DNA of 32,944 bases, from contig QMPO01000003.1 in assembly GCA_003648625.1 (NCBI GenBank), forward strand, positions 1 to 32,944, read 5' to 3'. The stretch is from Bacteroidota bacterium (GTDB lineage Bacteria; Bacteroidota; Bacteroidia; Bacteroidales; F082). The translations under genes and the position numbers were made by a program. This document shows, one piece after another, positions 1-9,279 of the stretch. The stretch's first letter is position 1. The number at the start of each line of letters is the position of its first letter. The notes below the pieces were generated by a model that was not told where the DNA came from, did not search any database, and saw only the letters and a list, made by a program, of their open reading frames with translations.

Positions 1-242
1 CATGTATTGATTTTATTTACGCATTTTTTCAAAGGTGGAAGCCCCCCATTTCGAGAGTACCCGATAACTATAAATCATTCACGGCTTTAATGCAATCTTT
101 TGTCATCGTTTAGGACGCAACTGGTTTGAGAACTATTTGTTATACGAACACGAAGTTTGATCAATAGCCGTCAAACTATTCCGGGTAATATCAGTTTTTC
201 ATCATGAATCCGTGGAGCCACAGGTTAGGTATAAGCTCAGTG

Positions 243-653
243 TTATTTCTTCTTCCCGTAAGCATGCCAAAAGAATCCGCCGCCCAGGCCGCCATCTCTG
301 ACAACAAACTCCACTTCATTTTTATTGATAAACCGTCCCAGACTGTCATCCTGGTAATGGTCGATGTGCTGGATCAGGTTTTCGTTTTCATCAATCAGAG
401 GTTCGATCATGCGGTTTTTATCGTAATGGATGATCACTTTGTCTTTGTCGTCCGAATAGTCAATATTTCCCTGGTAATGATAAGTAGTGTCACAATTGCC
501 TAAGCTTGGTGTGCAGGAAAAATCAATACGGAAATCGTAATCTCCTATGTATTTTGTCCGGTGGTCAAATGGATTCTTAGCGCAGCCCGTAACGTACAAC
601 AGGGCCATCAATAGTCCTGTCAGTTTATAAAAACGTATCTTTTTCGTTATCAT
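243..653 (-). CDS. Small hypothetical lipoprotein
   Basis: 136 aa ORF with N-terminal hydrophobic stretch and lipobox-like LLYVTGC followed by a polar domain; no family recognised. Confidence 0.7.
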   Translation of the reverse strand: MITKKIRFYKLTGLLMALLYVTGCAKNPFDHRTKYIGDYDFRIDFSCTPSLGNCDTTYHYQGNIDYSDDKDKVIIHYDKNRMIEPLIDENENLIQHIDHYQDDSLGRFINKNEVEFVVRDGGLGGGFFWHAYGKKK

Positions 654-743
654 AACTAGCTCATTTTAACATCTTCTACAAATTTACAAATTATCCGTCA
701 TCTTTTTATTCCTGTATAAACCCGGAAAGCAAAATTAATGTGT

Positions 744-751
744 TATTTTTG
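744..751 (+). promoter_or_regulatory. Bacteroidota-type -7 box (TATTTTTG) upstream of rubrerythrin
   Basis: Matches TAnnTTTG, about 55 bp upstream of the ATG at 807. Confidence 0.5.
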
Positions 752-806
752 AGAGGTAATATTATTAATTGAAGAATTAACAAAGTAACATCCAAATAAT
801 TATCCT

Positions 807-1382
807 ATGAAAAGTTTAAAAGGAACCAAAACAGAACAAAATCTGCTGAAAGCATTTGCGGGTGAATCGCAGGCACGTATGCGCTACGATTACTTTGCCA
901 AACAGGCTAAAAAAGAGGGGCTGGAACAGATCTCGGCTATCTTCGCCGAAACAGCTCTGAACGAAAAAGAGCATGCCAAAAGATTTTTTAAATTCCTCGA
1001 AGGCGGGATGGTAGAGATCACGGCAGCTTACCCGGCAGGTGTTATCGGTACGACCATGGAGAACCTGAAAGCCGCTGCCGACGGAGAAAATGAAGAATGG
1101 ACGGAATTGTATCCTCTGTTCGCTGATATCGCTGCAGAAGAGGGATTTAAGGATGTAGCCGTGGCTTTTCGAATGATTGCCAAAGTGGAAAAAGCTCATG
1201 AAGAAAGGTACCGCAAGCTATACCAGAATCTGGATGAAGGAAAAGTTTTTGAACGGGAAGGCACGCTGGTATGGAAATGCCGTAATTGCGGTTATCTGCA
1301 TGAAGGAAAAAAAGCACCGAAAATATGCCCGGCCTGCTTACATCCGCAAAGCTATTTCGAAATTCAGGAAACGAATTATTAA
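807..1382 (+). CDS. rbr: Rubrerythrin (ferritin-like domain plus C-terminal rubredoxin-like zinc/iron ribbon)
   Basis: [34 protein letters not shown], and C-terminal [30 protein letters not shown]. Confidence 0.95.
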   Translation: MKSLKGTKTEQNLLKAFAGESQARMRYDYFAKQAKKEGLEQISAIFAETALNEKEHAKRFFKFLEGGMVEITAAYPAGVIGTTMENLKAAADGENEEWTELYPLFADIAAEEGFKDVAVAFRMIAKVEKAHEERYRKLYQNLDEGKVFEREGTLVWKCRNCGYLHEGKKAPKICPACLHPQSYFEIQETNY

Positions 1383-1395
1383 CGAAAAAAATAAA

Positions 1396-1428
1396 AATCC
1401 TGCGGGGAGTTAATCTACCTGCAGGGTT
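1396..1428. terminator. Possible convergent terminator hairpin between rbr and the small membrane protein
   Basis: aatcctgc (1396-1403) pairs with gcagggtt (1421-1428), one G-U pair; overlaps the 3' end of the minus-strand ORF. Confidence 0.35.
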
Positions 1429-1643
1429 TCAATCTTTACTTTGGTGGTCAGGTCTTCTTTGTTGTGGCAACTATCGCCACCTTCGCCACCACAAGCACAA
1501 CCGATCCGTTCGCCGGTTTTTGGGTGCACGGAGGAGCATGATTTTTTGAATTCACCGTCTTTCTTAAAAAACATTTTAACGGCAATACCTGCGAAGGCCA
1601 GCCCGAGAAAGATAATGGTGATAAGTAATATTTTGAGAAACAT
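1410..1643 (-). CDS. Small membrane-anchored Cys-rich protein, hypothetical
   Basis: 77 aa; N-terminal TM helix (MFLKILLITIIFLGLAFAGIAV) and Cys-rich tail CSSVHPKTGERIGCACGGEGGDSCHN. Confidence 0.7.
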   Translation of the reverse strand: MFLKILLITIIFLGLAFAGIAVKMFFKKDGEFKKSCSSVHPKTGERIGCACGGEGGDSCHNKEDLTTKVKIETLQVD

Positions 1644-1756
1644 ATTGTGCTGTTTTATATCGTGGCAAAAATAACATTTATAATTAGGATAGTCATCGGG
1701 CTTAATAAATATTTAACATTTTGACTTCACTTTAATGTGGGTTTGCTAAAAATTTA

Positions 1757-2509
1757 CTACCTCCTGAACTCGTAACAGATAATAGCTGTTGCAATGGATG
1801 CGTTCAGCGATTCGGCAGAATTCGGTCCGTCAGATATGCCCGGAATAGTGATCTTATAATCGATCATTGGCAGAAGTTTTTGGGAAATACCGTGTGCCTC
1901 GCTGCCAATCAGAATGATTCCCTTGTCCGGTTTTGGGATCTCCGTAATATTTTCTCCTTCCATAACAGCGCCAAATACATTCAGCGAATCGGGTTTTGCT
2001 TTTAACAGTTTCTGAAGGTCGTAGTAAGACACGTTAACTCTGGACAGCGAGCCCATACTGGCCTGAACCACTTTCGGATTATAGATGTCTACCGAATCTT
2101 CCGAACAAATAATAGTACGGATACCGAACCAGTCGGCCGTGCGGATAATGGTACCCATATTGCCCGGGTCGCGCAGGTCGTCCAGCATAAGAATCAGGTC
2201 GTTTGCCTTTGTCAGGTCAGGTGTTGTTTCGGGCAGTTGAACCAAAACCGCCAGTACTTCGGAAGGGTTCTTCAGGCTGCTGATCTTCTTCAGCTCTTTC
2301 ATAGTTACCTCGGTAACAGGTATTCTGCTGATTTCTTTCCCATGCTCATCTATCCATCCTCTGGTGGCAAATACTTCTTCGGTTTTGGTGCCACTTTGGA
2401 TAAAATCAAGCACATTAGTAGTTCCTTCGGCAACAAATAGGCCATGCAGCTGACGGTACTTTCGCTGTTGCAGCGATGAAATGAATTTGATGCGGGCTTT
2501 ACTGATCAT
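1757..2509 (-). CDS. TrmH/SpoU family RNA methyltransferase
   Basis: Substrate-binding-like N-terminus plus SPOUT motifs: DDLRDPGNMGTIIRTADWFG, LIGSEAHGIS, IPGISDGPNSAESLNASIATAIICYE. Confidence 0.92.
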   Translation of the reverse strand: MISKARIKFISSLQQRKYRQLHGLFVAEGTTNVLDFIQSGTKTEEVFATRGWIDEHGKEISRIPVTEVTMKELKKISSLKNPSEVLAVLVQLPETTPDLTKANDLILMLDDLRDPGNMGTIIRTADWFGIRTIICSEDSVDIYNPKVVQASMGSLSRVNVSYYDLQKLLKAKPDSLNVFGAVMEGENITEIPKPDKGIILIGSEAHGISQKLLPMIDYKITIPGISDGPNSAESLNASIATAIICYEFRR

Positions 2510-2520
2510 AAGGCATAAAA

Positions 2521-2546
2521 AAACCCTGACGATGCTGTCAGGGTTT
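2521..2546 (-). terminator. Rho-independent terminator downstream of rplI
   Basis: Perfect 10-bp stem aaaccctgac / gtcagggttt, loop gatgct; T-run on the minus strand. Confidence 0.75.
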
Positions 2547-2569
2547 CAAATGTACATAAAATTCTTAAT

Positions 2570-3019
2570 TTACTCAGCTACAACATCAAGATCGATTTCT
2601 ACTACGATCTCTTTGTGCAATTTAACCTTGGCTTTATGCTTGCCCACCTCTTTAATGTGGTCTTCATCAAGAACGATGTCTTTGCGGTCAATATCAAGAT
2701 TTTTCTGTTCTTTAATTGCGGTTGCAATGATGATGTTGTTTACCGAACCGAATATTTTTCCGGTCGAGCTGGCTTTAACGGCAATTTTAAGTTCCGTGCC
2801 TTCCAGTGCCTGAGCTAATGTCTCGGCTTCTTTTACAATCTTCTCTTCTTTAAAAGCCTGTTGTTTTTTCAGTTCAGCCAATACCTTTTTACTCGATGTG
2901 GTGGCAACCATGGCCATACCTTTCGGGATAAGGTAATTCCGGGCATATCCGTCTTTAACTTTGACCAGGTCGTTTTTGTAACCCAATCCGCTAATATCTT
3001 TTTTAAGTATAATTTCCAT
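2570..3019 (-). CDS. rplI: 50S ribosomal protein L9
   Basis: MEIILKKDISGLGYKNDLVKVKDGYARNYLIPKGMA. Confidence 0.97.
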   Translation of the reverse strand: MEIILKKDISGLGYKNDLVKVKDGYARNYLIPKGMAMVATTSSKKVLAELKKQQAFKEEKIVKEAETLAQALEGTELKIAVKASSTGKIFGSVNNIIIATAIKEQKNLDIDRKDIVLDEDHIKEVGKHKAKVKLHKEIVVEIDLDVVAE

Positions 3020-3034
3020 CTCCTTGTCCCTCCG

Positions 3035-3304
3035 TTATTTAAGTAAGTCAGCTACATAAGGCATCAACGCAAGGTGGCGCGCTCTTTTAACAGCCTGGGC
3101 CACTTTTTTCTGGTATTTTGTTGAAGTACCTGTAATACGTCGTGGTAAAATCTTACCTTGTTCATTTACAAATTTCAATAAAAAATCTGCATCTTTATAA
3201 TCAATAAATTTGATGCGGCTCTTTTTAAACCGGCAGTATTTTTTCTTTTTGGTGTCGACTGCAATCGGGGTCAAATATTTGATATCTGAATTTCCTTGTG
3301 CCAT
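3035..3304 (-). CDS. rpsR: 30S ribosomal protein S18
   Basis: [62 protein letters not shown]. Confidence 0.97.
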   Translation of the reverse strand: MAQGNSDIKYLTPIAVDTKKKKYCRFKKSRIKFIDYKDADFLLKFVNEQGKILPRRITGTSTKYQKKVAQAVKRARHLALMPYVADLLK

Positions 3305-3333
3305 AATTTCTTTGTTTTAAGATTAATGATTTG

Positions 3334-3693
3334 TTACGCTTCTTCTACTTCTTCGTTCTTTACTGCGGCTAACCTTTTGCGTCTTTTTTCGTTGTAGGTA
3401 ACAGCATGTTTGTCTAATTTCACGGTAAGGAAGCGTAAAATGCGCTCATCACGTTTGAACTGTAACTCAAGGTCGGCAATTATTGACCCATCGTTTTTAT
3501 ACTCAAACAACTGGTAAAAACCGGTTGATTTCTTTTGGATGGGGTAGGCAAGTTTGCGCATGCCCCAGTTCTCGCGATGCACGATTTCGGCACCATTCTT
3601 TTTGAGGTAATCCTCATACTTCTTTACCGCTTCCTTCATCTGTTCATCAGACAAAACGGGAGTTAAAATGAAAACGGTTTCGTACTGGTTCAT
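3334..3693 (-). CDS. rpsF: 30S ribosomal protein S6
   Basis: [23 protein letters not shown]...; start placed at internal Met (3693) because the longer ORF start (3810) lies upstream of the inferred promoter. Confidence 0.95.
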   Translation of the reverse strand: MNQYETVFILTPVLSDEQMKEAVKKYEDYLKKNGAEIVHRENWGMRKLAYPIQKKSTGFYQLFEYKNDGSIIADLELQFKRDERILRFLTVKLDKHAVTYNEKRRKRLAAVKNEEVEEA

Positions 3694-3743
3694 AATGTTT
3701 ATTTTGTTAAATGATTGATTATTAATACCCAAAAATGGGAGCG

Positions 3744-3751
3744 CAAAGATA
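3744..3751 (-). promoter_or_regulatory. Bacteroidota-type -7 box (TATCTTTG) for rpsF-rpsR-rplI
   Basis: CAAAGATA on plus strand, about 50 bp upstream of the rpsF start. Confidence 0.6.
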
Positions 3752-3837
3752 GAAATTATTTCTGTAATGGCAAGTTTCCGGCTGAAGTTTTTAACCTTAA
3801 ACTCAGGCACCGAAGCTCAGAACTCCGGGCTCGAAAC

Positions 3838-4989
3838 TTATTTATTATTGAGGATCGTCTGGCAGATAAATCCTGCCGCATTCCCATCACCGAATATCGA
3901 AGGATATTTCAGCGAATGCATAGTTGCTTTGAAGTGAACGTATGCATCTGTTATTTTTTCCTGATCAACATCAGTAACAATGCCTGCTCCGGCATCTGTA
4001 ATCTCTTTCCATTCTGTTTCGGACCGCAAAATAATACAGGGTTTTTTGAAAAAGTATGCTTCTTTTTGCACACCTCCTGAATCTGTTATAACCAGGTTGC
4101 ATTTGCTTTCCAGCACGATCATGTCCAGAAAAGAAACAGGTGGGATGATCCGGATGTAAGGATTCTCGTTCAGTGCTTTTGCGACACCCGGCTCCAGCAA
4201 CTCTTCCATTGCTTTGCCGGTTCTCGGGTGCAGTGGTAAAACAAAAGGTGTTTTATGTGCCCGGCTAAGTTCGTTCAGCGTGGTGAATATAGTGTTTAAA
4301 CGATCTGCGTCGTCGGTATTGTTGTTCCGGTGGATGGTGCAAAGAGTAAATGGCTCTTCCAGCCTGTATGTGTCAAGCACCGTGCTTTTTTCGAAAGCAA
4401 TATCCTTGTAGTACAGCGTATTGTCGTACATAACATCCCCGCAGTGGAAGATGCCGGGATTGTCAGGTGTAAACGGCATTTTTGACGTTTCGGAAAAACC
4501 TTCGTTCAGCAGATTATTCAGACCCGTATATGTTGGCGTGAATAAAAGAGTGGAAACATGATCGCACATAATCCGGTTGATCTCTTCAGGCATCGATTTG
4601 TTGAAGGATCGTAAGCCAGCCTCGATATGTGCGACAGGAATATTCATTTTTGAAGCGGCAATGGCACCGGCAAGTGTTGAATTGGTGTCGCCGTAAAGAA
4701 CAACATAGTCAGGCAGTTCCTGATACAAGACTTCTTCGATGTCGCGGATCATTTTCCCGGTCTGGGCGCCATGTGTGGCACTGCCAACGCCAAAATTATA
4801 ATCGGGTGCAGGTATACCAAGCTCGTCAATAAAAACCTGCGACATTTTTGGATCGTAATGCTGGCCGGTATGCACAATGATTTCTTTTACCGCTCCCAGG
4901 TAACAATTTTTGATCATCCTGCTCAATGCCGCAGCTTTAATGATCTGGGGACGGGCGCCTATGACAGTAACTATTTTGAGCATGTGCAT
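3838..4989 (-). CDS. wecB: Non-hydrolysing UDP-N-acetylglucosamine 2-epimerase
   Basis: VTVIGARPQIIKAAALSR, HTGQHYD, YGDTNSTLAGA, HIEAGLRSFNKSMPEEINR, TDSGGVQKEAYFFKKPCI. Confidence 0.93.
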   Translation of the reverse strand: MHMLKIVTVIGARPQIIKAAALSRMIKNCYLGAVKEIIVHTGQHYDPKMSQVFIDELGIPAPDYNFGVGSATHGAQTGKMIRDIEEVLYQELPDYVVLYGDTNSTLAGAIAASKMNIPVAHIEAGLRSFNKSMPEEINRIMCDHVSTLLFTPTYTGLNNLLNEGFSETSKMPFTPDNPGIFHCGDVMYDNTLYYKDIAFEKSTVLDTYRLEEPFTLCTIHRNNNTDDADRLNTIFTTLNELSRAHKTPFVLPLHPRTGKAMEELLEPGVAKALNENPYIRIIPPVSFLDMIVLESKCNLVITDSGGVQKEAYFFKKPCIILRSETEWKEITDAGAGIVTDVDQEKITDAYVHFKATMHSLKYPSIFGDGNAAGFICQTILNNK

Positions 4990-5000
4990 TTTTTCCGGAT

Positions 5001-5699
5001 TTATATCAAAGATTCATCGGCGAAGCTAAAATATTTATCGTTGCCGATGATCAAATGGTCAAGTACTGAAATCTCCAGTACCTTACCTGCATTGATGATC
5101 TTTTTTGTTAATTCAATATCGTTTGTACTGGGTTTCAGGTTGTTTGAAGGGTGATTGTGTGCCAGTATAATGGAAGAAGCATTGTTGTCGAGGGCTATTT
5201 TAAATATTTTTTTCGGATCAGCTACGGTACCCGACATGCCGCCTTCGCTGATATTTTTCTTACCAATGATCTGGTTGGCCCTGTCGAGCAGTAAAACCCA
5301 GAATTCTTCATAATTCTTGTCGGCCAGAACGGCATATAGCGCATTAAAAGCGTGTTTGCTTTCCGTAATCTTCTTTTTATCGGCTACTACATCTTCTTCG
5401 CGTCTGATACGGCCAAGTTCAAGGGCAGCCACGATACTGACACCTTTGGCCAGACCGATCCCTTTGAATTTCATCAGGTCGTGTACACTCAGTTTAGCCA
5501 GTTCGGCCAGGTTGTTATCCACCGAATTCAGGATGCGTTGTGCAAGCGCCACGGCAGACTCCTCAGCGTTACCCATACCGATCAGAATGGCGATCAACTC
5601 GGCGCGGGTCAGGTTCCCTTTGCCTTTCTGCATCAGCTTCTCCCGGGGTTTGTCGTCATCGGCCCAGTGCTTTATGGATAGTTTACCGCGTTCAGTCAT
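5001..5699 (-). CDS. radC: RadC family JAB/MPN-domain protein
   Basis: Helix-hairpin-helix region and JAMM motif LAHNHPSNNLKPSTNDIELTKK. Confidence 0.94.
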   Translation of the reverse strand: MTERGKLSIKHWADDDKPREKLMQKGKGNLTRAELIAILIGMGNAEESAVALAQRILNSVDNNLAELAKLSVHDLMKFKGIGLAKGVSIVAALELGRIRREEDVVADKKKITESKHAFNALYAVLADKNYEEFWVLLLDRANQIIGKKNISEGGMSGTVADPKKIFKIALDNNASSIILAHNHPSNNLKPSTNDIELTKKIINAGKVLEISVLDHLIIGNDKYFSFADESLI

Positions 5700-5740
5700 T
5701 CGTTGCGTGTTAGGAAGCGTAAAGTTATAAAAAACAAAAA

Positions 5741-5764
5741 ACCCGAATGCAGCTGCATCCGGGT
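5741..5764 (-). terminator. Rho-independent terminator downstream of rpsT
   Basis: acccg-a-atgcag/ctgcat-c-cgggt stem; T-rich tract on the minus-strand transcript. Confidence 0.75.
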
Positions 5765-5786
5765 TTTTTGTATATTCTTTTAAGCT

Positions 5787-6041
5787 TTACGATAAAGAGT
5801 TTGCATGTTTGGTTATGCTCGACTTTATATTACCGGCTTTATTCTTATGAATAATGTTCTTTTTTGCCAGTTTGTCGATCAGGGCATACAATTTAGGGAG
5901 CATTGTGTCGGCTTCCTTCTTATCTGTTAAACTTCTAAACTTCCTTACGGAGTTACGCATGCTTTTTGCGTAATACCGATTATGCAATCGTCTTACCTCC
6001 GATTGCCTGAGTCTCTTATGTGCTGATGGATGATTGGCCAT
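5787..6041 (-). CDS. rpsT: 30S ribosomal protein S20
   Basis: [38 protein letters not shown]...[17 protein letters not shown]. Confidence 0.96.
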   Translation of the reverse strand: MANHPSAHKRLRQSEVRRLHNRYYAKSMRNSVRKFRSLTDKKEADTMLPKLYALIDKLAKKNIIHKNKAGNIKSSITKHANSLS

Positions 6042-6080
6042 AATATTATCAGTTGTTTAATTCCTTTTATTTTGGGGCTG

Positions 6081-6088
6081 CAAAAGTA
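6081..6088 (-). promoter_or_regulatory. -7 box (TACTTTTG) upstream of rpsT
   Basis: CAAAAGTA on plus strand, about 40 bp upstream of the rpsT start. Confidence 0.55.
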
Positions 6089-6141
6089 AAACTATTTTTA
6101 ATATAAAAAAAATATGCCGGATTAATTTCACTGAAATCATA

Positions 6142-7446
6142 TTAATCTTCCGTTAGATAAGCTTTAAGCACAGGTTCTTCACCTGTTTCGATACCTGAAA
6201 CCACTACGTTGTAAAATTCATTTTTGTTCAGGCCTTTAGTCTCAATAACTACCGGTATGTAATGTTCACCATAGCCCGTTGCAAAACCTCTCCGGTTGAT
6301 CTTTTCAACCAGTACTCGTTGCCGTTTGCCGATAAAACTTTTCCGGTAATTGAATTTTGTTTCTTCCCCCAGCCGGCGAATGACTTCACTTCGTTTGGTT
6401 TTCGTTTTTTCGTCCACCTGGTCCGGCATTCTTTCGGCACGGGTACCTTTTCTCACCGAATATTTAAAGGTGTGCATATGCCCAAAGCCGATTTTTTTCA
6501 CCATTTCCACAGTTTCGTTGAAATGTACTTCCGTCTCACCCGGGAAACCCACAATAATGTCCGTCGTCAGGTTAAAGTCGGGATAGTCTGCCCTGATCTT
6601 CTCTGTTAGTTGCAGAAATTCTTCAGCCGTGTACATCCGGCGCATGTTTCTGAGTATCTCTTCCGAGCCGCTTTGCAGGCAGATGTGCATGTGGGGCGTT
6701 AGCTTCGGGTTTTTAAACAGGCGAAAGAAACTGGCCGAATAGCCATCGGGTTCGATAGATGAAATGCGCACACGAAAATCTCCGGGAATTTCGAGGATGG
6801 CTTCTACCAGCTTTTCAAAATCGTAACTTTCATACGTGTATGTACCCAGGTTTACCCCTGTTAACACAATCTCCCTGTATCCGAAATCAACCACTTTGCG
6901 GATATTTTCAAAAATATCTTCTGCCGGCCGGCTGATAGCCCGTCCGCGCACTTTGGGGACTATGCAATAAGTGCAGAAATGGTTGCAGCCGTCCTGTATT
7001 TTGATAAAACTGCGGGTATGGAAAGTTTCCTCGGCGGGAGCGTAGTTGAATACATCTTTCTCAAATTGGTCGGGATTGACTATTTCGCCTTTAAAATGTG
7101 ATTCCACTACTGAAAGGACAGAGGTTTTGTGTTCGTTATCAACAACGTAATCCACCTTCTCATTCTCCGCCAGTTGCTCTTTGTAATTGGTAGCCATGCA
7201 GCCGGTGACAATGGTCAGCGCGTCTTTATTGAGTTTGTAGCTTTGGTTGAGTACACTGCGTGATTTACGGTCGCTCTGGTTGGTTACCGTGCATGTATTG
7301 ATCACGTATATGTCGGCATCCGGCCCGAAATCAACCACTTTGTACCCTTTCCGTGCGAACTCGGCTGCAATGGCATCCGTTTCGTACAGATTCAGTCGGC
7401 AACCCAATGTTTTAAAAGCTACTTTTTTCATTTCTATCCGTTTCAA
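6142..7446 (-). CDS. mtaB: tRNA (N6-threonylcarbamoyladenosine(37)-C2)-methylthiotransferase MtaB
   Basis: FKTLGCRLNLYETDAI, radical-SAM CNHFCTYCIVPKVRGRAISRP, VTGCMATNY; likely start is an internal Met (MKKVAFKTLGCRLN). Confidence 0.92.
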   Translation of the reverse strand: MKRIEMKKVAFKTLGCRLNLYETDAIAAEFARKGYKVVDFGPDADIYVINTCTVTNQSDRKSRSVLNQSYKLNKDALTIVTGCMATNYKEQLAENEKVDYVVDNEHKTSVLSVVESHFKGEIVNPDQFEKDVFNYAPAEETFHTRSFIKIQDGCNHFCTYCIVPKVRGRAISRPAEDIFENIRKVVDFGYREIVLTGVNLGTYTYESYDFEKLVEAILEIPGDFRVRISSIEPDGYSASFFRLFKNPKLTPHMHICLQSGSEEILRNMRRMYTAEEFLQLTEKIRADYPDFNLTTDIIVGFPGETEVHFNETVEMVKKIGFGHMHTFKYSVRKGTRAERMPDQVDEKTKTKRSEVIRRLGEETKFNYRKSFIGKRQRVLVEKINRRGFATGYGEHYIPVVIETKGLNKNEFYNVVVSGIETGEEPVLKAYLTED

Positions 7447-7509
7447 GCATCCCGATTGAAGCCGGGGTTGTTATTTCAGATTAAAATTTACCTTATTAAT
7501 TATTATCGA

Positions 7510-7591
7510 AAATCAGTCAAGAAATGTATTTTTTATGACCCACCCCGATCCCCTCCTGGGAGGGGAGTAATAGGAATTTCTTGACTGATTT
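7510..7591. repeat. Intergenic inverted-repeat element A
   Basis: Outer 16-bp perfect arms aaatcagtcaagaaat (7510-7525) / atttcttgactgattt (7576-7591); inner cccctcc-tg-ggagggg (7550-7565) preceded by acccacccc. Confidence 0.8.
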
Positions 7592-7606
7592 CTCAGTGTT
7601 TTTTAG

Positions 7607-7696
7607 ATAATTCAAAAAATGATTACCGCTAATCCCCTCCATTGGAGGGGTGAAGGGGTGGGTTGTATTGATAATTTCAATCATTTTTTGAATTAT
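7607..7696. repeat. Intergenic inverted-repeat element B, in inverted orientation relative to A
   Basis: Outer 18-bp perfect arms ataattcaaaaaatgatt (7607-7624) / aatcattttttgaattat (7679-7696); inner cccctcc-att-ggagggg (7634-7650) followed by tgaaggggtgggtt. Confidence 0.8.
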
Positions 7697-7732
7697 TGTA
7701 ACAAATTAATCAATAGTAATCGTCATTAAATC

Positions 7733-9199
7733 TCAGGTGTTTATTTCGGATATATAATCAATAACTTTCACTAATTCCCCTTCTGTTGAGAACGGAGCAG
7801 CGGAGGTGATTCTCACCTGCACAAATTGTCCGATCAGGCTTTTATCTTCCGAAGCAAACCGCACAATAATCCTCCCCTCGGTAAGTGCCGAAAGGTAACC
7901 GGTTTTACGGTCTTCGCCCCGCACCAGTACGTTGAAGGTTTTACCGATCAGTCCTTTGTTGTATGCCAGCGAATGTTTCATCAGTTCGCCTGTCAGCTTG
8001 TGGTAGCGTTCTTTTTTTACCTCTTTGGGGATATCGTCTGCCCATTTAGAGCTGACGGCACCGGGACGCGGGGAGTACTGGGCAATGTAAGCCATGTTGT
8101 ACTTAAATTCTTCCATGACTTTCCGTGTATTTTCAAATTCTTCATCGGTTTCGCCCGTAAATCCGACAATGATATCTGTAAAAACTGTTGCCTCGGGCAG
8201 AAGCCGCCAGATACTATGGATGATATTCCGGTATTTTTCTATCGAATGGTTTCTGTTCATCCTCTCCAGTACATTATCATCGCCCGATTGTACGGGAATA
8301 TGTATCTGTTTGGCCAGACACGTATAGCTGGCAATAACTTCCAGCACATCATCTCCCATGTCACGTGGGTGGGGTGAAGTGAAATACACCCAGAAATCTT
8401 TATCCGATTTTTCCCCGAACTCACCGATCTGTTTTAAGAGCTCCGCAAAACTAAGCTCTTTTCCTTTTCTATCCAGCCCATAGGAGTTGACATTTTGCCC
8501 GAGCAGGGTAATCGATTTGAAACCATTGTCAACCAGTTCTTTCAACTCCTTCATAATCTCTGACGAAGGTCTTGATACTTCCCTTCCCCTGGTGTATGGA
8601 ACAGCACAATAGGTGCAGAATTTGTTGCATCCGTTTTGTATGGGAATATAGGCTTCGAAACCGGAGCCGTATTTCGGTTTTATGTGCCAGAAATCATCGA
8701 TGTGCTTGTTCGATTCCGTTACCGGGATATTCAGCGGTGCTCCTGTTTCTTGCAGGGGCACAAGTTTGAAAGCCGCCGGATTGATATTTGTCTCGTGTTC
8801 CTGTATCAGGTCATCTATACCCTCATCAAGGTGCCGGATGCCGGCAGGAGTAACGATTCCGTACTGTCTGATCATATCGGGGAAGGAGGGGAGTTCACTC
8901 ATCGGAAACACCATATCGAAAAGTTTCAGGAACTGTTCCCTGTCGGCCGGAAGCACGCAGCCCGAAACAAACGTGATCAGGCTCTTGTGGTCTTTCCACT
9001 TGTTCCACTTGTTAACTTTGGAATACACCTTATCAATCCCTTTTTGCCGGACCGAACAAGCAATCACACCCAGTAATTGAGCTTCTTCTTCCTGTTCCGT
9101 ATATACAAAACCCAGTTCGTCCAGCACTTTCTGCACGCGCTCGCCATCGGAAATATTCATCTGGCAACCCAACTGGACGATATGATATTTTAATTGCAT
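7733..9199 (-). CDS. miaB: tRNA-2-methylthio-N6-dimethylallyladenosine synthase MiaB
   Basis: YHIVQLGCQMNISDGERV, CNKFCTYCAVPYTRGREVSRP, LLGQNVNSYG, C-terminal TRAM-like domain. Confidence 0.94.
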   Translation of the reverse strand: MQLKYHIVQLGCQMNISDGERVQKVLDELGFVYTEQEEEAQLLGVIACSVRQKGIDKVYSKVNKWNKWKDHKSLITFVSGCVLPADREQFLKLFDMVFPMSELPSFPDMIRQYGIVTPAGIRHLDEGIDDLIQEHETNINPAAFKLVPLQETGAPLNIPVTESNKHIDDFWHIKPKYGSGFEAYIPIQNGCNKFCTYCAVPYTRGREVSRPSSEIMKELKELVDNGFKSITLLGQNVNSYGLDRKGKELSFAELLKQIGEFGEKSDKDFWVYFTSPHPRDMGDDVLEVIASYTCLAKQIHIPVQSGDDNVLERMNRNHSIEKYRNIIHSIWRLLPEATVFTDIIVGFTGETDEEFENTRKVMEEFKYNMAYIAQYSPRPGAVSSKWADDIPKEVKKERYHKLTGELMKHSLAYNKGLIGKTFNVLVRGEDRKTGYLSALTEGRIIVRFASEDKSLIGQFVQVRITSAAPFSTEGELVKVIDYISEINT

Positions 9200-9253
9200 A
9201 TTGTTTTAAATCGTTGAAAACCCATTCATTGAGCGGGTAAATTATCGGGCTGG

Positions 9254-9261
9254 CAAAAGTA
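9254..9261 (-). promoter_or_regulatory. -7 box (TACTTTTG) upstream of miaB
   Basis: CAAAAGTA on plus strand, about 55 bp upstream of the miaB start. Confidence 0.5.
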
Positions 9262-9279
9262 AGTAAAAAAAGAAAGATG

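Noticed and set aside
1-242. Possible gene fragment at the window start
   Set aside because: No open frame or recognisable motif; insufficient sequence upstream to judge
204-503. 99-aa plus-strand ORF overlapping the lipoprotein gene
   Set aside because: The minus-strand ORF has a convincing lipoprotein signal; the plus ORF looks like its shadow
816-1199. 127-aa minus-strand ORF antisense to rubrerythrin
   Set aside because: Fully overlaps a confident gene on the opposite strand; composition is typical of an antisense shadow ORF
5001-5699. RadC as a marker of a mobile island
   Set aside because: Neighbours are all housekeeping genes; this appears to be the chromosomal standalone RadC
7826-8377. 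183-aa plus-strand ORF within miaB
   Set aside because: Antisense to a strongly supported MiaB; no recognisable domain
6142-9199. mtaB and miaB as a recent tandem duplication
   Set aside because: They belong to distinct methylthiotransferase subfamilies with divergent sequences; adjacency is not evidence of recent duplication
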